A stretch of DNA of 64,000 nt from an uncultured Clostridium sp. (GCA_945917985.1 CAMEIH010000004.1:17456-81455), one strand, 5' to 3'. Shown: positions 26,681-35,385, numbered from the stretch's first letter. Notes: generated from the letters alone by a model not told the origin. Program-made: numbers and translations.

Positions 26681-26908
26681 ATGAGGACTCATAAAATCAA
26701 ATTGAGACTTGATGAAGTAAAAGAATTTGTTTCAGCAGCTACCAGGTGTGATTTTGATATTGATATTTCATACAATAGATTCACGGTAGATGCCAAATCA
26801 ATTGTAGGAGTACTGGGACTTGATCTCAATCAGGTTCTGACAGTTTCCTATAACGGATATGATCCTGAATTTGAAAAATATATCCATCGTTTTGCTTTAG
26901 CCGGTTAA
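26681..26908 (+). CDS. HPr-like protein without the phosphorylatable His15
   Basis: A 75-residue protein; the start at 26681 is chosen because GAGGAGAAAGG lies 8 bp upstream, while an in-frame ATG at 26648 has nothing. The C-terminal two thirds match HPr: a beta strand, then DAKSIVGVLGLDLNQVL, in which Ser40 corresponds to the regulatory Ser46 site of HPr. The N-terminal loop, however, lacks the HARPA His used for PEP-dependent phosphotransfer. That resembles Crh of Bacillus, which works only in carbon-catabolite regulation, but Crh keeps more of the fold's usual residues, so a regulatory role is inference. A terminator follows at 26979. Confidence 0.75.
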   Translation: MRTHKIKLRLDEVKEFVSAATRCDFDIDISYNRFTVDAKSIVGVLGLDLNQVLTVSYNGYDPEFEKYIHRFALAG

Positions 26909-26978
26909 CAATCGGTTGGTCAAGCTGTAAAATTTGTGTTTTGAGCACAATGCATAGCTGAATTCTTTCAGTAGATTG

Positions 26979-27022
26979 ACTCCCTGAAAAAGATAGCGTA
27001 CTATCTTCTTTAGGGAGTTTTT
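26979..27022 (+). terminator. Terminator after the HPr-like gene
   Basis: ACTCCCT (26979-26985) pairs with AGGGAGT (27012-27018). An inner AAGATAG/CTATCTT helix closes on a CGTA loop, and TTTTTCG follows. It lies 70 bp after the stop. Confidence 0.9.
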
Positions 27023-27100
27023 CGTTTATTCATATGATACGCAGAGCGTGCCGGCGCATGGTTATCAGAGGGTTATAGGGGCGAGGAAAAAGAGACTGTT

Positions 27101-29461
27101 ATGGAAATCCATATTTCTGTGAGAAATTTGGTAGAGTTTATATTGAGAAGCGGAAATATTGACAACAGAAGAAGCAAATCTCCTGACAATGCCATGCAGG
27201 AGGGAGGAAGGATTCACCGCATGATTCAGAGAAGGATGGGATCTGACTATCATGCGGAGGTCTTTTTGCGCCATACGGTAGAGACAGAGAATTACTCTGT
27301 TGTGGTGGAAGGAAGGGCAGACGGTATCATCCTTCAGAAAGAGGTGACCATTGACGAGATCAAGGGAACCTACCGTGAAATCCATAAGATAAAGGAAGCG
27401 GTGCCTGTACATCTGGCACAGGCAAAGTGCTATGCTTATATTTATGGGATTCAAAATGACTTGGACAATGTGAGAGTCAGGATTACCTACTGTAATATCG
27501 ATACGGAAGAAATAAAATATTTTCATTTTGAGTATGAGATGGAAGAACTGAAAAAGTGGTTTGAAGAGCTTATGGCTTCCTACCGCAAATGGGCGGATTT
27601 TCAGTATGAATGGCAGAAGAAACGTCAGAAATCCATTAAAGAACTGGAATTTCCTTTTGAGTACCGAAGCGGTCAAAAGGATCTTGTCACATATGTTTAT
27701 CAGACGATTTATCACAAAAAGAAGCTTTTTGTGGAAGCACCGACAGGGGTGGGCAAGACAATCTCTACTCTTTTCCCAGCTGTGAAGTCCATGGGAGAGG
27801 GGCGTGGAGAAAAGATTTTTTATCTGACAGCCAAGACCATCACAAGGACTGTGGCAGAAAATACGCTGGAGATTATGCGAAAAAAAGGTCTCATGTTCAA
27901 ATCTGTGATTTTGACGGCCAAGGATAAAATCTGTTTTATGGAGGAAACAGAGTGCAATCCTGAGTACTGCCCCTATGCGAAGGGGCATTTTGACAGAATC
28001 AATGAGGCAATGTATGACCTTTTGACTCATTCGGACAACTTTAACAGAGAGACAATCGAGGAATATGCCTGCAAGCATCAGGTGTGTCCTTTTGAAATGT
28101 GTCTGGATATGAGCCTTTTTGCAGATGCGGTTATCTGTGACTACAATTATCTGTTTGACCCCCACGTCTATCTGAAAAGGTTTTTTTCGGAAGGAATCAG
28201 AGAAGATTATATCTTTTTGATTGACGAGGCTCACAACCTTGTGGAGAGAGGCAGGGAAATGTACAGCGCGGTGCTGGTCAAGGAGGATTTCCTGGCGCTC
28301 AAAAAGCTTGTAAAGGATATAGACGGAAAGATGTACAGACAGCTTGAGCGATGCAATCGTGAACTGCTTGAACTCAAGAGAAATTGCGAAGATTATGCCT
28401 ATGAGGATGAAAGCTCTATTGCATCCTTTGTGAGGGCCCTGCTCAGACTGTCCTCCACCATAGAAGATTATCTGGAGGAGCATGAGGAAAGTCCCGTCAA
28501 GAAGGATATTCTTGATTTCTACTTTGACGTATCCCATTTCCTTCTTATCCACGAAAATTTGGATAAAAATTATGTGATCTACACACAGATGGAATCAGAT
28601 GGAGGCTTTTGTATCAAATTGTTTTGCGTCAATCCTTCCAGAAATCTCAAAGAGTGTATGATGCGGGGAAGGAGTACGATCCTGTTTTCTGCTACTTTGC
28701 TCCCGATTCAGTACTATAAGCGGCTTCTCGGGGCGCAGGAGGGAGACTATGAGGTTTACGCAAAGTCTGTTTTTGACCCCGGGAAAAAGGGATTGTTCAT
28801 TGCGCAGGATGTGACCAGCAAATATACAAGGCGTTCTGATATGGAATATTATAATATTGCTTCCTATATTCATAAAATTGTCAGAAGGCGTGTCGGCAAT
28901 TATATGGTATTTTTCCCTTCCCATGCTTTTCTTCAGAATGTGTACAATGCCTATACGGATTATTTCGCAGAAGAAGAGCAGGTGGAATGCATTTTGCAGG
29001 AAGAATATATGGATGAGCAAAGCAGAGAAGTATTTCTTTCCAGATTTGAGGAGAGCGGCAAAGAAAAATCACTGATTGGCTTTTGTGTCCTTGGTGGAAT
29101 TTTCAGCGAAGGGATCGATCTTAAAAATGACAGTCTGATAGGGGCTGTCATTGTAGGGACAGGTCTTCCGCTTGTTTGCAATGAGCGTGAAATATTAAAA
29201 CGCTATTTTGATGAACAGGGAGATAATGGTTTTGATTTTGCCTACCGCTTTCCGGGGATGAACAAGGTGCTGCAGGCAGCGGGAAGAGTGATCAGGACAG
29301 TGGAGGATGTGGGAATCGTGGCACTTCTCGATGAACGTTTCTTAACGCCCTCTTATCTTCGCATGTTTCCGAGAGAATGGGAGGATTATGAAAAAGCTTC
29401 TCTTGAAAGAATCGAGGGGCAGGTAGACCGTTTTTGGAAAAAAATGAAGGAAGAAGAATAA
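27101..29461 (+). CDS. PD-(D/E)XK nuclease (Cas4/RecB-like) fused to an XPD/DinG-family helicase
   Basis: A 786-residue protein. Residues 1-190 look like a RecB/Cas4-type nuclease: Asp74 in EGRADGI, Glu86-Ile-Lys88 in DEIKGTY and the QxxxY motif at Gln107-Tyr111. The helicase follows: Walker A APTGVGKTIST (about 212), Cys residues of a probable 4Fe-4S domain (CFMEETECNPEYC, then CKHQVCPFEMC), DEAH at 375-378, and motifs V/VI with GIFSEGIDLKND and QAAGRVIRT. XPD/DinG helicases unwind DNA 5' to 3' and act in repair. The fusion implies coupled unwinding and cutting, but I know of no assigned pathway. GAGGA lies about 12 bp before the ATG. It is alone between two intergenic regions, near rarA and the radical SAM pair. 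Confidence 0.88.
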   Translation: MEIHISVRNLVEFILRSGNIDNRRSKSPDNAMQEGGRIHRMIQRRMGSDYHAEVFLRHTVETENYSVVVEGRADGIILQKEVTIDEIKGTYREIHKIKEAVPVHLAQAKCYAYIYGIQNDLDNVRVRITYCNIDTEEIKYFHFEYEMEELKKWFEELMASYRKWADFQYEWQKKRQKSIKELEFPFEYRSGQKDLVTYVYQTIYHKKKLFVEAPTGVGKTISTLFPAVKSMGEGRGEKIFYLTAKTITRTVAENTLEIMRKKGLMFKSVILTAKDKICFMEETECNPEYCPYAKGHFDRINEAMYDLLTHSDNFNRETIEEYACKHQVCPFEMCLDMSLFADAVICDYNYLFDPHVYLKRFFSEGIREDYIFLIDEAHNLVERGREMYSAVLVKEDFLALKKLVKDIDGKMYRQLERCNRELLELKRNCEDYAYEDESSIASFVRALLRLSSTIEDYLEEHEESPVKKDILDFYFDVSHFLLIHENLDKNYVIYTQMESDGGFCIKLFCVNPSRNLKECMMRGRSTILFSATLLPIQYYKRLLGAQEGDYEVYAKSVFDPGKKGLFIAQDVTSKYTRRSDMEYYNIASYIHKIVRRRVGNYMVFFPSHAFLQNVYNAYTDYFAEEEQVECILQEEYMDEQSREVFLSRFEESGKEKSLIGFCVLGGIFSEGIDLKNDSLIGAVIVGTGLPLVCNEREILKRYFDEQGDNGFDFAYRFPGMNKVLQAAGRVIRTVEDVGIVALLDERFLTPSYLRMFPREWEDYEKASLERIEGQVDRFWKKMKEEE

Positions 29462-29490
29462 AATGACGCCATATTTCATGAAAAAAGTCA

Positions 29491-29577
29491 TGTGGATTTC
29501 TTTATATGACACATATGTCATTGTGGATAACTTTGTGGAAATTGGGGATTTCTCATGTTTTGACGAAATGTGGATAA
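29491..29577 (-). promoter_or_regulatory. Cluster of four DnaA-box-like 9-mers
   Basis: Read on the minus strand, TTATCCACA occurs exactly twice (29522-29530 and 29569-29577), with near matches AAATCCACA (29491-29499) and ATTTCCACA (29534-29542), all in the same orientation within 87 bp of AT-rich DNA. No dnaA, dnaN or gyr gene is present, so this is not an ordinary oriC. The intergenic region 29462-29771 holds nothing else I recognise. Confidence 0.5.
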
Positions 29578-29771
29578 AAAATTTTAAATGATTTTCAGTT
29601 TAAATCTGCAAGATAAAAATTTCAAAATCAAAAAAATACTCATTTAGTCAATAAAGCAAAAACTGAAATTGACCGGTTGAATTAATAGAGGCTTTTCAAT
29701 GTACAGAAAGCACAAAATATGGTAAACTAATGAAAGAATGCTGAAATTCAGACAATAGGAGGAAATGCAAG

Positions 29772-31082
29772 ATGTGGGCATATGAAAGTGTATTTTATCA
29801 GATTTATCCTTTGGGATTCTGCGGGGCACCCTTTGAGAATGACGGAGTGCTGACAAGCAGGATCAAAAAAGTGGAGGAATGGATTCCTCATATGAAAAAG
29901 CTGGGGATCAATGCGATTTATTTTTCTCCCGTTTTTGAATCTGATACACATGGTTATAATACAAGAGACTATAAAAAGATAGATGTACGACTCGGAACCA
30001 ATGAGGATTTTAAAGAGGTCTGTAAGAAGCTTCATGAAAACGGCATCAGAGTGGTACTTGACGGTGTATTCAATCATGTGGGAAGAGGCTTTTATCAGTT
30101 TCAGGATGTAGTGAAAAACAGGGAGACATCTCCATATTTAAACTGGTTCCACATTAATCTTTCCGGAAATTCCAATTATAATGATGGTCTGTGGTATGAA
30201 GGATGGGAAGGCAATTATGATCTGGTAAAGCTGAATCTGCAAAATGATCAGGTGGTAAATCATATTCTGGACGCTGTAAAGTATTGGGTGGAAGAGTTTG
30301 ATATTGACGGTCTCAGACTGGACGTGGCATATTGTCTTGACGAGAATTTCGTGAGACGCTTAAGAAGCTTTACGGAAGGCTTAAAACCTGATTTCTATCT
30401 TCTCGGAGAGATGCTTCACGGCGATTATAACAGACTGATGAATGATTCCATGCTTCATTCCGCTACCAATTATGAGTGCTATAAAGGATTATACTCCAGC
30501 TTTAACAGCATGAATATGTTTGAGATCAATCACTCTCTGCTTAGACAATTCGGACCGGAAAATTGGACTCTATATCGGGGAAAACACCTCTTTACCTTTG
30601 TGGATAACCATGATGTGACAAGAGTGGCAAGCATTTTGACCAATGAAAAGCATCTGCCGCTGATCTATGCGCTGGCCTTTGGTATGCCCGGTATTCCCTG
30701 CGTCTATTACGGAAGCGAGTGGGGAGCAAAGGCCAATAAGAGTGAGGGAGATCCTGCCTTAAGGGCCTGCTTTGATAAACCGGTATTCAATGAGCTTTCT
30801 GAGTGGATCAGCAAACTGGCAGAGGCAAAGAAAAATTCAAAGGCATTAAATTATGGTGATTTCCGTTCTGTCGTTCTCACCAACAAACAGTGTATTTTTG
30901 AGAGAAAGACAGACGGGGAAAGAGTGCTGGTAGCTATCAATGCAGACGGAGAGGCTTTTACAGCGCACTTTGACGCGGGATGCGGCACGGCAGTTGACCT
31001 CATTACCGGAGAGAAACATGATTTCGGCGGTGGCAGTGAATTGCCTCCTTACAGTGCTTTCTTCTGGAAAATGGAGCATTAA
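29772..31082 (+). CDS. Alpha-amylase family glycoside hydrolase (GH13)
   Basis: A 436-residue intracellular GH13 enzyme; it has no signal peptide and no N-terminal carbohydrate-binding domain. The (beta/alpha)8 regions are seen in order: VVLDGVFNHVG (region I), DGLRLDVAY with nucleophile Asp184 (region II), LLGEMLHG with acid/base Glu213 (region III) and FVDNHDVTR with Asp281 (region IV). The ESVFYQIYPLGF start is typical of cyclomaltodextrinase, neopullulanase and related maltooligosaccharide enzymes. Linkage specificity cannot be told. AGGAGG lies 8 bp before the ATG. An inositol-phosphatase gene follows 18 bp after its stop. Confidence 0.92.
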   Translation: MWAYESVFYQIYPLGFCGAPFENDGVLTSRIKKVEEWIPHMKKLGINAIYFSPVFESDTHGYNTRDYKKIDVRLGTNEDFKEVCKKLHENGIRVVLDGVFNHVGRGFYQFQDVVKNRETSPYLNWFHINLSGNSNYNDGLWYEGWEGNYDLVKLNLQNDQVVNHILDAVKYWVEEFDIDGLRLDVAYCLDENFVRRLRSFTEGLKPDFYLLGEMLHGDYNRLMNDSMLHSATNYECYKGLYSSFNSMNMFEINHSLLRQFGPENWTLYRGKHLFTFVDNHDVTRVASILTNEKHLPLIYALAFGMPGIPCVYYGSEWGAKANKSEGDPALRACFDKPVFNELSEWISKLAEAKKNSKALNYGDFRSVVLTNKQCIFERKTDGERVLVAINADGEAFTAHFDAGCGTAVDLITGEKHDFGGGSELPPYSAFFWKMEH

Positions 31083-31100
31083 TATAGGAAGGAAAAGACA

Positions 31101-31880
31101 ATGGAGCTATTGCAGAGTATCATTGCAGTTGTGAGAGAAGCCGGAGAAATCATGCTCAGCGCGGATCATATAGAAGAAACCGTGGAGGAGAAAAGCGGAA
31201 GAGCCAATTATGTGACGGCTTATGACAAAAAGGTTCAGGCTTTTCTCTTTGACAGACTGGCCGGGGTGCTCCCGGATGCTGCTTTTATCGGTGAGGAGAA
31301 GGAGGAGAATCCGCCTGTATCCGAGGGATATGTTTTCATTATTGATCCCATCGACGGCACTACTAATTTTATGAAAGGGTACTGCGCAAGCTGTATCTCT
31401 GTGGGACTTTTGAAAGATGGACAGCCTTACATGGGCGTAGTGTATAATCCCTATCTGGATGAGATGTTCAGTGCAGAAAAAGGCAGAGGAGCTTTTAGAA
31501 ATGAAAGCAAAATACACGTTTCGGACCATGAGCTGAAAGAAGGGATTGTGCTGTTTGGCACGGCACCTTATAATGAAGAACTTTCCAAACGGTCTTTTTC
31601 GCTGGCTTATGAGCTTTTTGAGAGAAGTCTGGATGTGCGGAGAAGCGGATCGGCGGCGATCGACCTTTGCAATGTTGCCTGCGGCAGGGCGGAGCTGTAT
31701 TTTGAACTGCTGTTAAGCCCATGGGATTATGCAGCCGGAGCTCTGATCTTAACGGAAGCCGGAGGAAAGATCATGACTGCGGATGGAAAAGAACTTACCT
31801 ATGAGAAGAAATGTGGTGTTGTGGCTGGAAATGAGAAGGCACTTCAGGTGTGGACGGAAGTTGCCTCTGATATTCGGTAA
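31101..31880 (+). CDS. Inositol monophosphatase family protein
   Basis: A 259-residue soluble phosphatase. The metal site residues are seen in FIGEEKEE (Glu67 region), IIDPIDGTTNFMKG (the DPIDGTTN signature near 82-90) and SPWDYAAGALILTEAGG (Asp near 212). The family hydrolyses inositol 1-phosphate and in some members fructose 1,6-bisphosphate or PAP, using two or three Mg ions and inhibited by lithium. It sits between the GH13 and CmpB-like genes with gaps of 18 and 11 bp, so the three are probably one operon. GGAAGGAAAAG lies upstream of the ATG. Confidence 0.93.
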   Translation: MELLQSIIAVVREAGEIMLSADHIEETVEEKSGRANYVTAYDKKVQAFLFDRLAGVLPDAAFIGEEKEENPPVSEGYVFIIDPIDGTTNFMKGYCASCISVGLLKDGQPYMGVVYNPYLDEMFSAEKGRGAFRNESKIHVSDHELKEGIVLFGTAPYNEELSKRSFSLAYELFERSLDVRRSGSAAIDLCNVACGRAELYFELLLSPWDYAAGALILTEAGGKIMTADGKELTYEKKCGVVAGNEKALQVWTEVASDIR

Positions 31881-31891
31881 GGAGAACTGTT

Positions 31892-33220
31892 ATGGCATAT
31901 TCGTTTTATGAACTTGTGTGGTTCTTTTTTATCTATTCTTTTGTCGGCTGGTGCGGGGAAGTTTGTCTGGCAGCCATTCAGAAAAGAAGATTTATCAATC
32001 GCGGTTTTGTGAGCAGTCCGGTTTGCCCCATTTATGGAATCGGAGCAGTCTCCTTTGCTATTTTTCTGCCGGAACTTTCTGAAAATCTGTTTTTCCTGTT
32101 TTTGGGAGGTTTTATTCTGGCATCCTTTATTGAATTTGTGACAGGAGTATTGCTGGAAAAGATTTTTCATAAAAAATGGTGGGATTATTCCAAAATAAGA
32201 TTTAATTTTGAGGGTTATATCTGTTTGAGGTATTCCCTTCTGTGGGGCGTATTTGCTGTGCTCCTGATCCTTTTTGCAGACCCTTTTCTGCAGACGGTCA
32301 TTCATATGCTGCCGGAACTTCCGGGGAAAATTCTGCTCTGGATACTTTCTGCTTTGCTGGTGGTCGACTGTATCGGAACAGGCCTTACGATCCTTGGAAT
32401 GCAGAAGAAAATGCTTCAGGTATCGGAATGGTCGGAAGAGATCGGAAAAATTTCCAAACTTCTGGAGAATGCCATTACGGAGAGAATCAGAAAGCGTATG
32501 GAAAAGGCTTTTCCGGCACTGGAAGAGCGAAAAGCAGAAAAAAAAGAGACTGCAGAAACAAAACTATTCGCACAGGGTTGCAGCTTTTATAAACTGGTAG
32601 GCCTGTTCTTTATCGGCGCATTTCTGGGAGATATCACAGAGACCATATTCTGCTTTGTGACCACCGGTGTGTTGATGAGCCGCAGCAGTGTTGTGTACGG
32701 ACCTTTCAGTATTGTGTGGGGACTTGGCTGCATGCTTCTCACCGCTGTTTTGTATCGGATAAAGGATAAGAGCGACTCCTATGTTTTTGTGGCAGGTACC
32801 CTTCTTGGCGGTGCCTATGAATATATATGCAGTGTTTTTACGGAACTGGTATTTGGAACGGTTTTCTGGGATTACAGTGGCTTTATGTTCAATCTGGGTG
32901 GCAGAATCAACCTGCTCTATTGCTTTTTCTGGGGAATCGCTGCGGTTGTCTGGATGAAATTTCTGTATCCCGTGCTTTCTAAATGGATAGAAAAACTGCC
33001 GGTTAAGGCAGGAACGATCCTATGTAATGTAGCAATTGTTTTCATGATCTTTAACTGCATCATTTCCTCACTGGCGCTTTCACGATATACGGAGAGAAAT
33101 ACGAATGGGGATATAGGGCAGAAAACGGAGACGGAGAGTGGTCTCGACGAATTCCTGGATACTCATTTTGATGATGAGAGGATGGAGCGGATTTATCCCA
33201 ACGCAAAAATTGTGGAGTAG
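31892..33220 (+). CDS. Tandemly duplicated CmpB-type (putative ABC transporter permease, PF06541) membrane protein
   Basis: A 442-residue membrane protein with two homologous halves. Half one starts SFYELVWFFFIYSFVGWCGE and has FINRGFVSSPVCPIYGIGA, a WWDYSKIRFNFEGYICLRYSLLWG-type motif and a C-terminal helix. Half two, from about 228, repeats these features: SFYKLVGLFFIGAFLGD, RSSVVYGPFSIVWGLG, FWDYSGFMFNLGGRINLLYCFFWG. Each half has five or so membrane helices. A charged linker (about 185-225) joins them. Members are annotated as putative ABC transporter permease CmpB, but no ATPase is near and function is unproven. The 40-residue acidic C-terminal tail is cytosolic by charge. A terminator follows. 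Confidence 0.85.
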   Translation: MAYSFYELVWFFFIYSFVGWCGEVCLAAIQKRRFINRGFVSSPVCPIYGIGAVSFAIFLPELSENLFFLFLGGFILASFIEFVTGVLLEKIFHKKWWDYSKIRFNFEGYICLRYSLLWGVFAVLLILFADPFLQTVIHMLPELPGKILLWILSALLVVDCIGTGLTILGMQKKMLQVSEWSEEIGKISKLLENAITERIRKRMEKAFPALEERKAEKKETAETKLFAQGCSFYKLVGLFFIGAFLGDITETIFCFVTTGVLMSRSSVVYGPFSIVWGLGCMLLTAVLYRIKDKSDSYVFVAGTLLGGAYEYICSVFTELVFGTVFWDYSGFMFNLGGRINLLYCFFWGIAAVVWMKFLYPVLSKWIEKLPVKAGTILCNVAIVFMIFNCIISSLALSRYTERNTNGDIGQKTETESGLDEFLDTHFDDERMERIYPNAKIVE

Positions 33221-33257
33221 ATAAAGGTAAAGGAAAATCTAATATTGAAGAGAACAG

Positions 33258-33294
33258 CCGTTATAAGACGTTATATGTTTTATAACGGTTTTTT
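33258..33294 (+). terminator. Terminator after the CmpB-like gene
   Basis: CCGTTATAA (33258-33266) pairs with TTATAACGG (33280-33288), followed by TTTTTT. Confidence 0.88.
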
Positions 33295-33368
33295 CATGCA
33301 CTCTGGAGTGTACATTTTTCAAGGGAACTCTTTTTCAGAAAAAAGTAATAAAAATTTTTAGAAAGATA

Positions 33369-33447
33369 TTGACAAAATAATATTATATGTCATATAGTAT
33401 CTGTACAGTGAATTATATTATACAACATATAATATTATAAAATCTTA
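33369..33447 (+). promoter_or_regulatory. Promoter and inverted repeats upstream of padR
   Basis: TTGACA (33369-33374) and TATAGT (33393-33398) are spaced 18 bp. ATATTATA and ATATAATAT surround CAAC just before the gene, and ATATGTCATAT lies over the spacer. These AT-rich inverted repeats are plausible PadR sites for autorepression. Confidence 0.55.
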
Positions 33448-33464
33448 CAGAAAGGAGATAGTCC

Positions 33465-33785
33465 ATGGTTTTTAATACAGGAGCGGCGCTTCTTGATGCA
33501 ATTGTGCTGGCAGTAGTGTCCAGAGAACCGGAAGGGGCATACGGATACAAGATCACACAGGATGTCAGACAGGTCATTGAACTTTCGGAATCCACACTTT
33601 ATCCTGTACTGCGGCGTCTGCAGAAGGATGAATGTCTGGAAGTTTATGATATGGAATGTGCAGGAAGAAACAGGAGATATTATAAAGCAACGGAAAAGGG
33701 AAGATTACAGCTTAATCTGTATGAAAGCGAGTGGAGAAAATATTCCGCTAAGATCAACAGTATTTTTGAGGGAGGAATGAAGTAA
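33465..33785 (+). CDS. PadR-family transcriptional regulator
   Basis: A 106-residue winged-helix repressor. The typical PadR sequence is complete: LDAIVLAVVSREPEGAYGYKI, LSESTLYPVLRRLQKDECL, RRYYKATEKGR. The short form has only one C-terminal helix, as in the PadR-s2 subfamily. Such regulators usually bind drugs or respond to envelope stress and repress their own operon. The stop codon overlaps the next ATG by one base (TAATG), and a third gene overlaps the second, so the three form a coupled operon. AAAGGAG precedes the start at 33465. Confidence 0.93.
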   Translation: MVFNTGAALLDAIVLAVVSREPEGAYGYKITQDVRQVIELSESTLYPVLRRLQKDECLEVYDMECAGRNRRYYKATEKGRLQLNLYESEWRKYSAKINSIFEGGMK

Positions 33786-34441
33786 TGAGCAGATGGGAAT
33801 TTATGAGAAAGCTGGAAGAACTGCTTTCCGATATTTCACCGAGCGAGAGAGAAGAAGCTCTTCAATATTATAATGACTATTTTAACGATGCGGGAAGAGA
33901 AAATGAGCAGTCTGTGATCGAATCACTGGGCTCTCCCGAGCAGGTGGCAAAGATTGTGCGGGAGGGATTAAGTGACGAGCAGAGTCAAGGCGAATTTACG
34001 GAAAATGGCTTTATGAACAGTGAAGAACAGAAAAATCAGGTCGTAAAGAAGAAAAATGATCTGCCTACCTGGGCAATCGTGCTGATCGTGATCGCCTGTG
34101 TGATCTGCTCTCCGGTAATTCTCGGGGCGGCAGGCTCGCTTCTCGGTATTCTGGTTGGTATAGCAGGTGCCATCCTGGGGATCATTGTTGGTTTTGGTGC
34201 CACGGCAATCATTCTTTATATTGTGGCTGTTGCCCTGGTGGTCGCCGGCTTCGGATGCATCATAGCATCTCCCCTAAGTGGAATCGGGATGATCGGCGGC
34301 GGTTGTATCTGTGCGGCAATCGGCATTTTATTTATGCTGCTCACGGTATTTATTGCGGGAAAATGTGTTCCCGGCATCTGTCAGGGAATTGCTTATATTT
34401 TCAGAAGTCTGTTTGGAAAGAAGAAAGGAGCTGAGGCATGA
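33785..34441 (+). CDS. DUF1700/HAAS-domain membrane protein
   Basis: A 218-residue protein. Residues 1-65 form the HAAS domain (FMRKLEELLSDISPSEREEALQYYNDYF, ESLGSPEQVAKIVREGL), a small helical module that often accompanies PadR regulators. After a hydrophilic stretch, about four hydrophobic segments from 92 to 205 make the membrane part, with Gly/Ala/Ile-rich repeats. Function is unknown; a role in signalling or anchoring the next protein is inferred from the conserved gene order. GGAGGAATG overlaps the upstream gene end. Confidence 0.88.
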   Translation: MSRWEFMRKLEELLSDISPSEREEALQYYNDYFNDAGRENEQSVIESLGSPEQVAKIVREGLSDEQSQGEFTENGFMNSEEQKNQVVKKKNDLPTWAIVLIVIACVICSPVILGAAGSLLGILVGIAGAILGIIVGFGATAIILYIVAVALVVAGFGCIIASPLSGIGMIGGGCICAAIGILFMLLTVFIAGKCVPGICQGIAYIFRSLFGKKKGAEA

Positions 34442-35385
34442 AAAAGTTTGCAAAGGTAAGTTTAAGCGTAGCGGGAATCCTTTTTGCCATCGGCTGTGTT
34501 CTCGGTTCCATCAGTGCCATAGCCGGAGGCCGTTCCCTTGTAAGAACCATAAAGGAGAAAGAATATTTTGGGGAAAAGATGAACGCGCTTGCGGATGCTG
34601 TCGGCTCAGCTGTTTTTTATGTAACAGACGGAAACTGGGGCTTTATCCGTGATGAGGAAGGAAAGACGGTGAGCACATGGCGGGAGGACTCCGGTCAGAT
34701 AGAGGCAGCCGGTGTTAACAACATGAAGCTTCAGCTTGGTGCGGGAACCTTTATTGTAGAAGAAAAAGAAGAAGCTGACGGGGTGATAGACATATCCGTG
34801 GCAGGCGTCGGCAACTGCAATTATTATGTGGATGGGAAAACGCTTCATGTGGAAGGTTTTGAGGGAAAATGGCATACCCTGAACATGAGCAATGACAACC
34901 GGATAGAGATCAGGGTTCCGAAAAACAGCTGTTTTGAGGAGCTTTCCATAGATGCCGGAGCAGGCATTGTGGAAATTTCAGATCTTGAAGTAAAGGAACT
35001 GGAATTACAGGGAGGAGCCGGACAGTTTTTGTTAAACAATATGAAGATTGGTGAGTTGAAGGCAGAAATCGGAGCCGGACAGATGGAGGCAACAGGAATT
35101 AATACCTTAAATGCAGAGCTCTCTGTGGGCGTGGGAGAGCTTCTTTACGGAGGAGCCATAACAGGAAACCTGGATGCGGAATGTGGTATGGGAAATATGG
35201 AAATTACCCTTTCCGGAAAAGAGACGGATCACAACTATGAAATCGAATGTGCAGCCGGAAATGTGGATATCGGAAGCTTTTCCGTGTCAGCAATGGCGGC
35301 GGAAAAAGTGATCAACAATAACGCTGTAAGCAATTTCGACATAGAATGCAGCATGGGGAACATTACCATTAATTTTGAAAATTGA
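34438..35385 (+). CDS. DUF4097 beta-helix envelope protein
   Basis: A 315-residue protein. An N-terminal hydrophobic segment (about 7-29) acts as signal or anchor. From about 95 on, short beta repeats with Gly-Ala-Gly and Gly-Met-Gly turns (LQLGAGTFIVEE, IDAGAGIVEISDL, GGAGQFLLNNM, IGAGQMEATG, CGMGNMEITL, CSMGNITINF) define the DUF4097 right-handed beta-helix, like LiaG/LiaX-type envelope proteins. In PadR-DUF1700-DUF4097 operons it is thought to serve in cell-envelope stress. It overlaps the DUF1700 gene by 4 bp. No catalytic motif is seen. Confidence 0.87.
   Translation: MKKFAKVSLSVAGILFAIGCVLGSISAIAGGRSLVRTIKEKEYFGEKMNALADAVGSAVFYVTDGNWGFIRDEEGKTVSTWREDSGQIEAAGVNNMKLQLGAGTFIVEEKEEADGVIDISVAGVGNCNYYVDGKTLHVEGFEGKWHTLNMSNDNRIEIRVPKNSCFEELSIDAGAGIVEISDLEVKELELQGGAGQFLLNNMKIGELKAEIGAGQMEATGINTLNAELSVGVGELLYGGAITGNLDAECGMGNMEITLSGKETDHNYEIECAAGNVDIGSFSVSAMAAEKVINNNAVSNFDIECSMGNITINFEN

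Noticed and set aside
27065..28552. A 495-codon minus-strand open frame inside the helicase gene
   Set aside because: It is the complement of a well-supported plus-strand gene, has a His/Lys/Leu-rich composition typical of antisense reading, and shows no recognisable domain.
29491..29577. Chromosomal origin of replication
   Set aside because: DnaA-like boxes are present, but dnaA, dnaN, recF, gyrB, rpmH and an AT-rich unwinding triplet array are absent.
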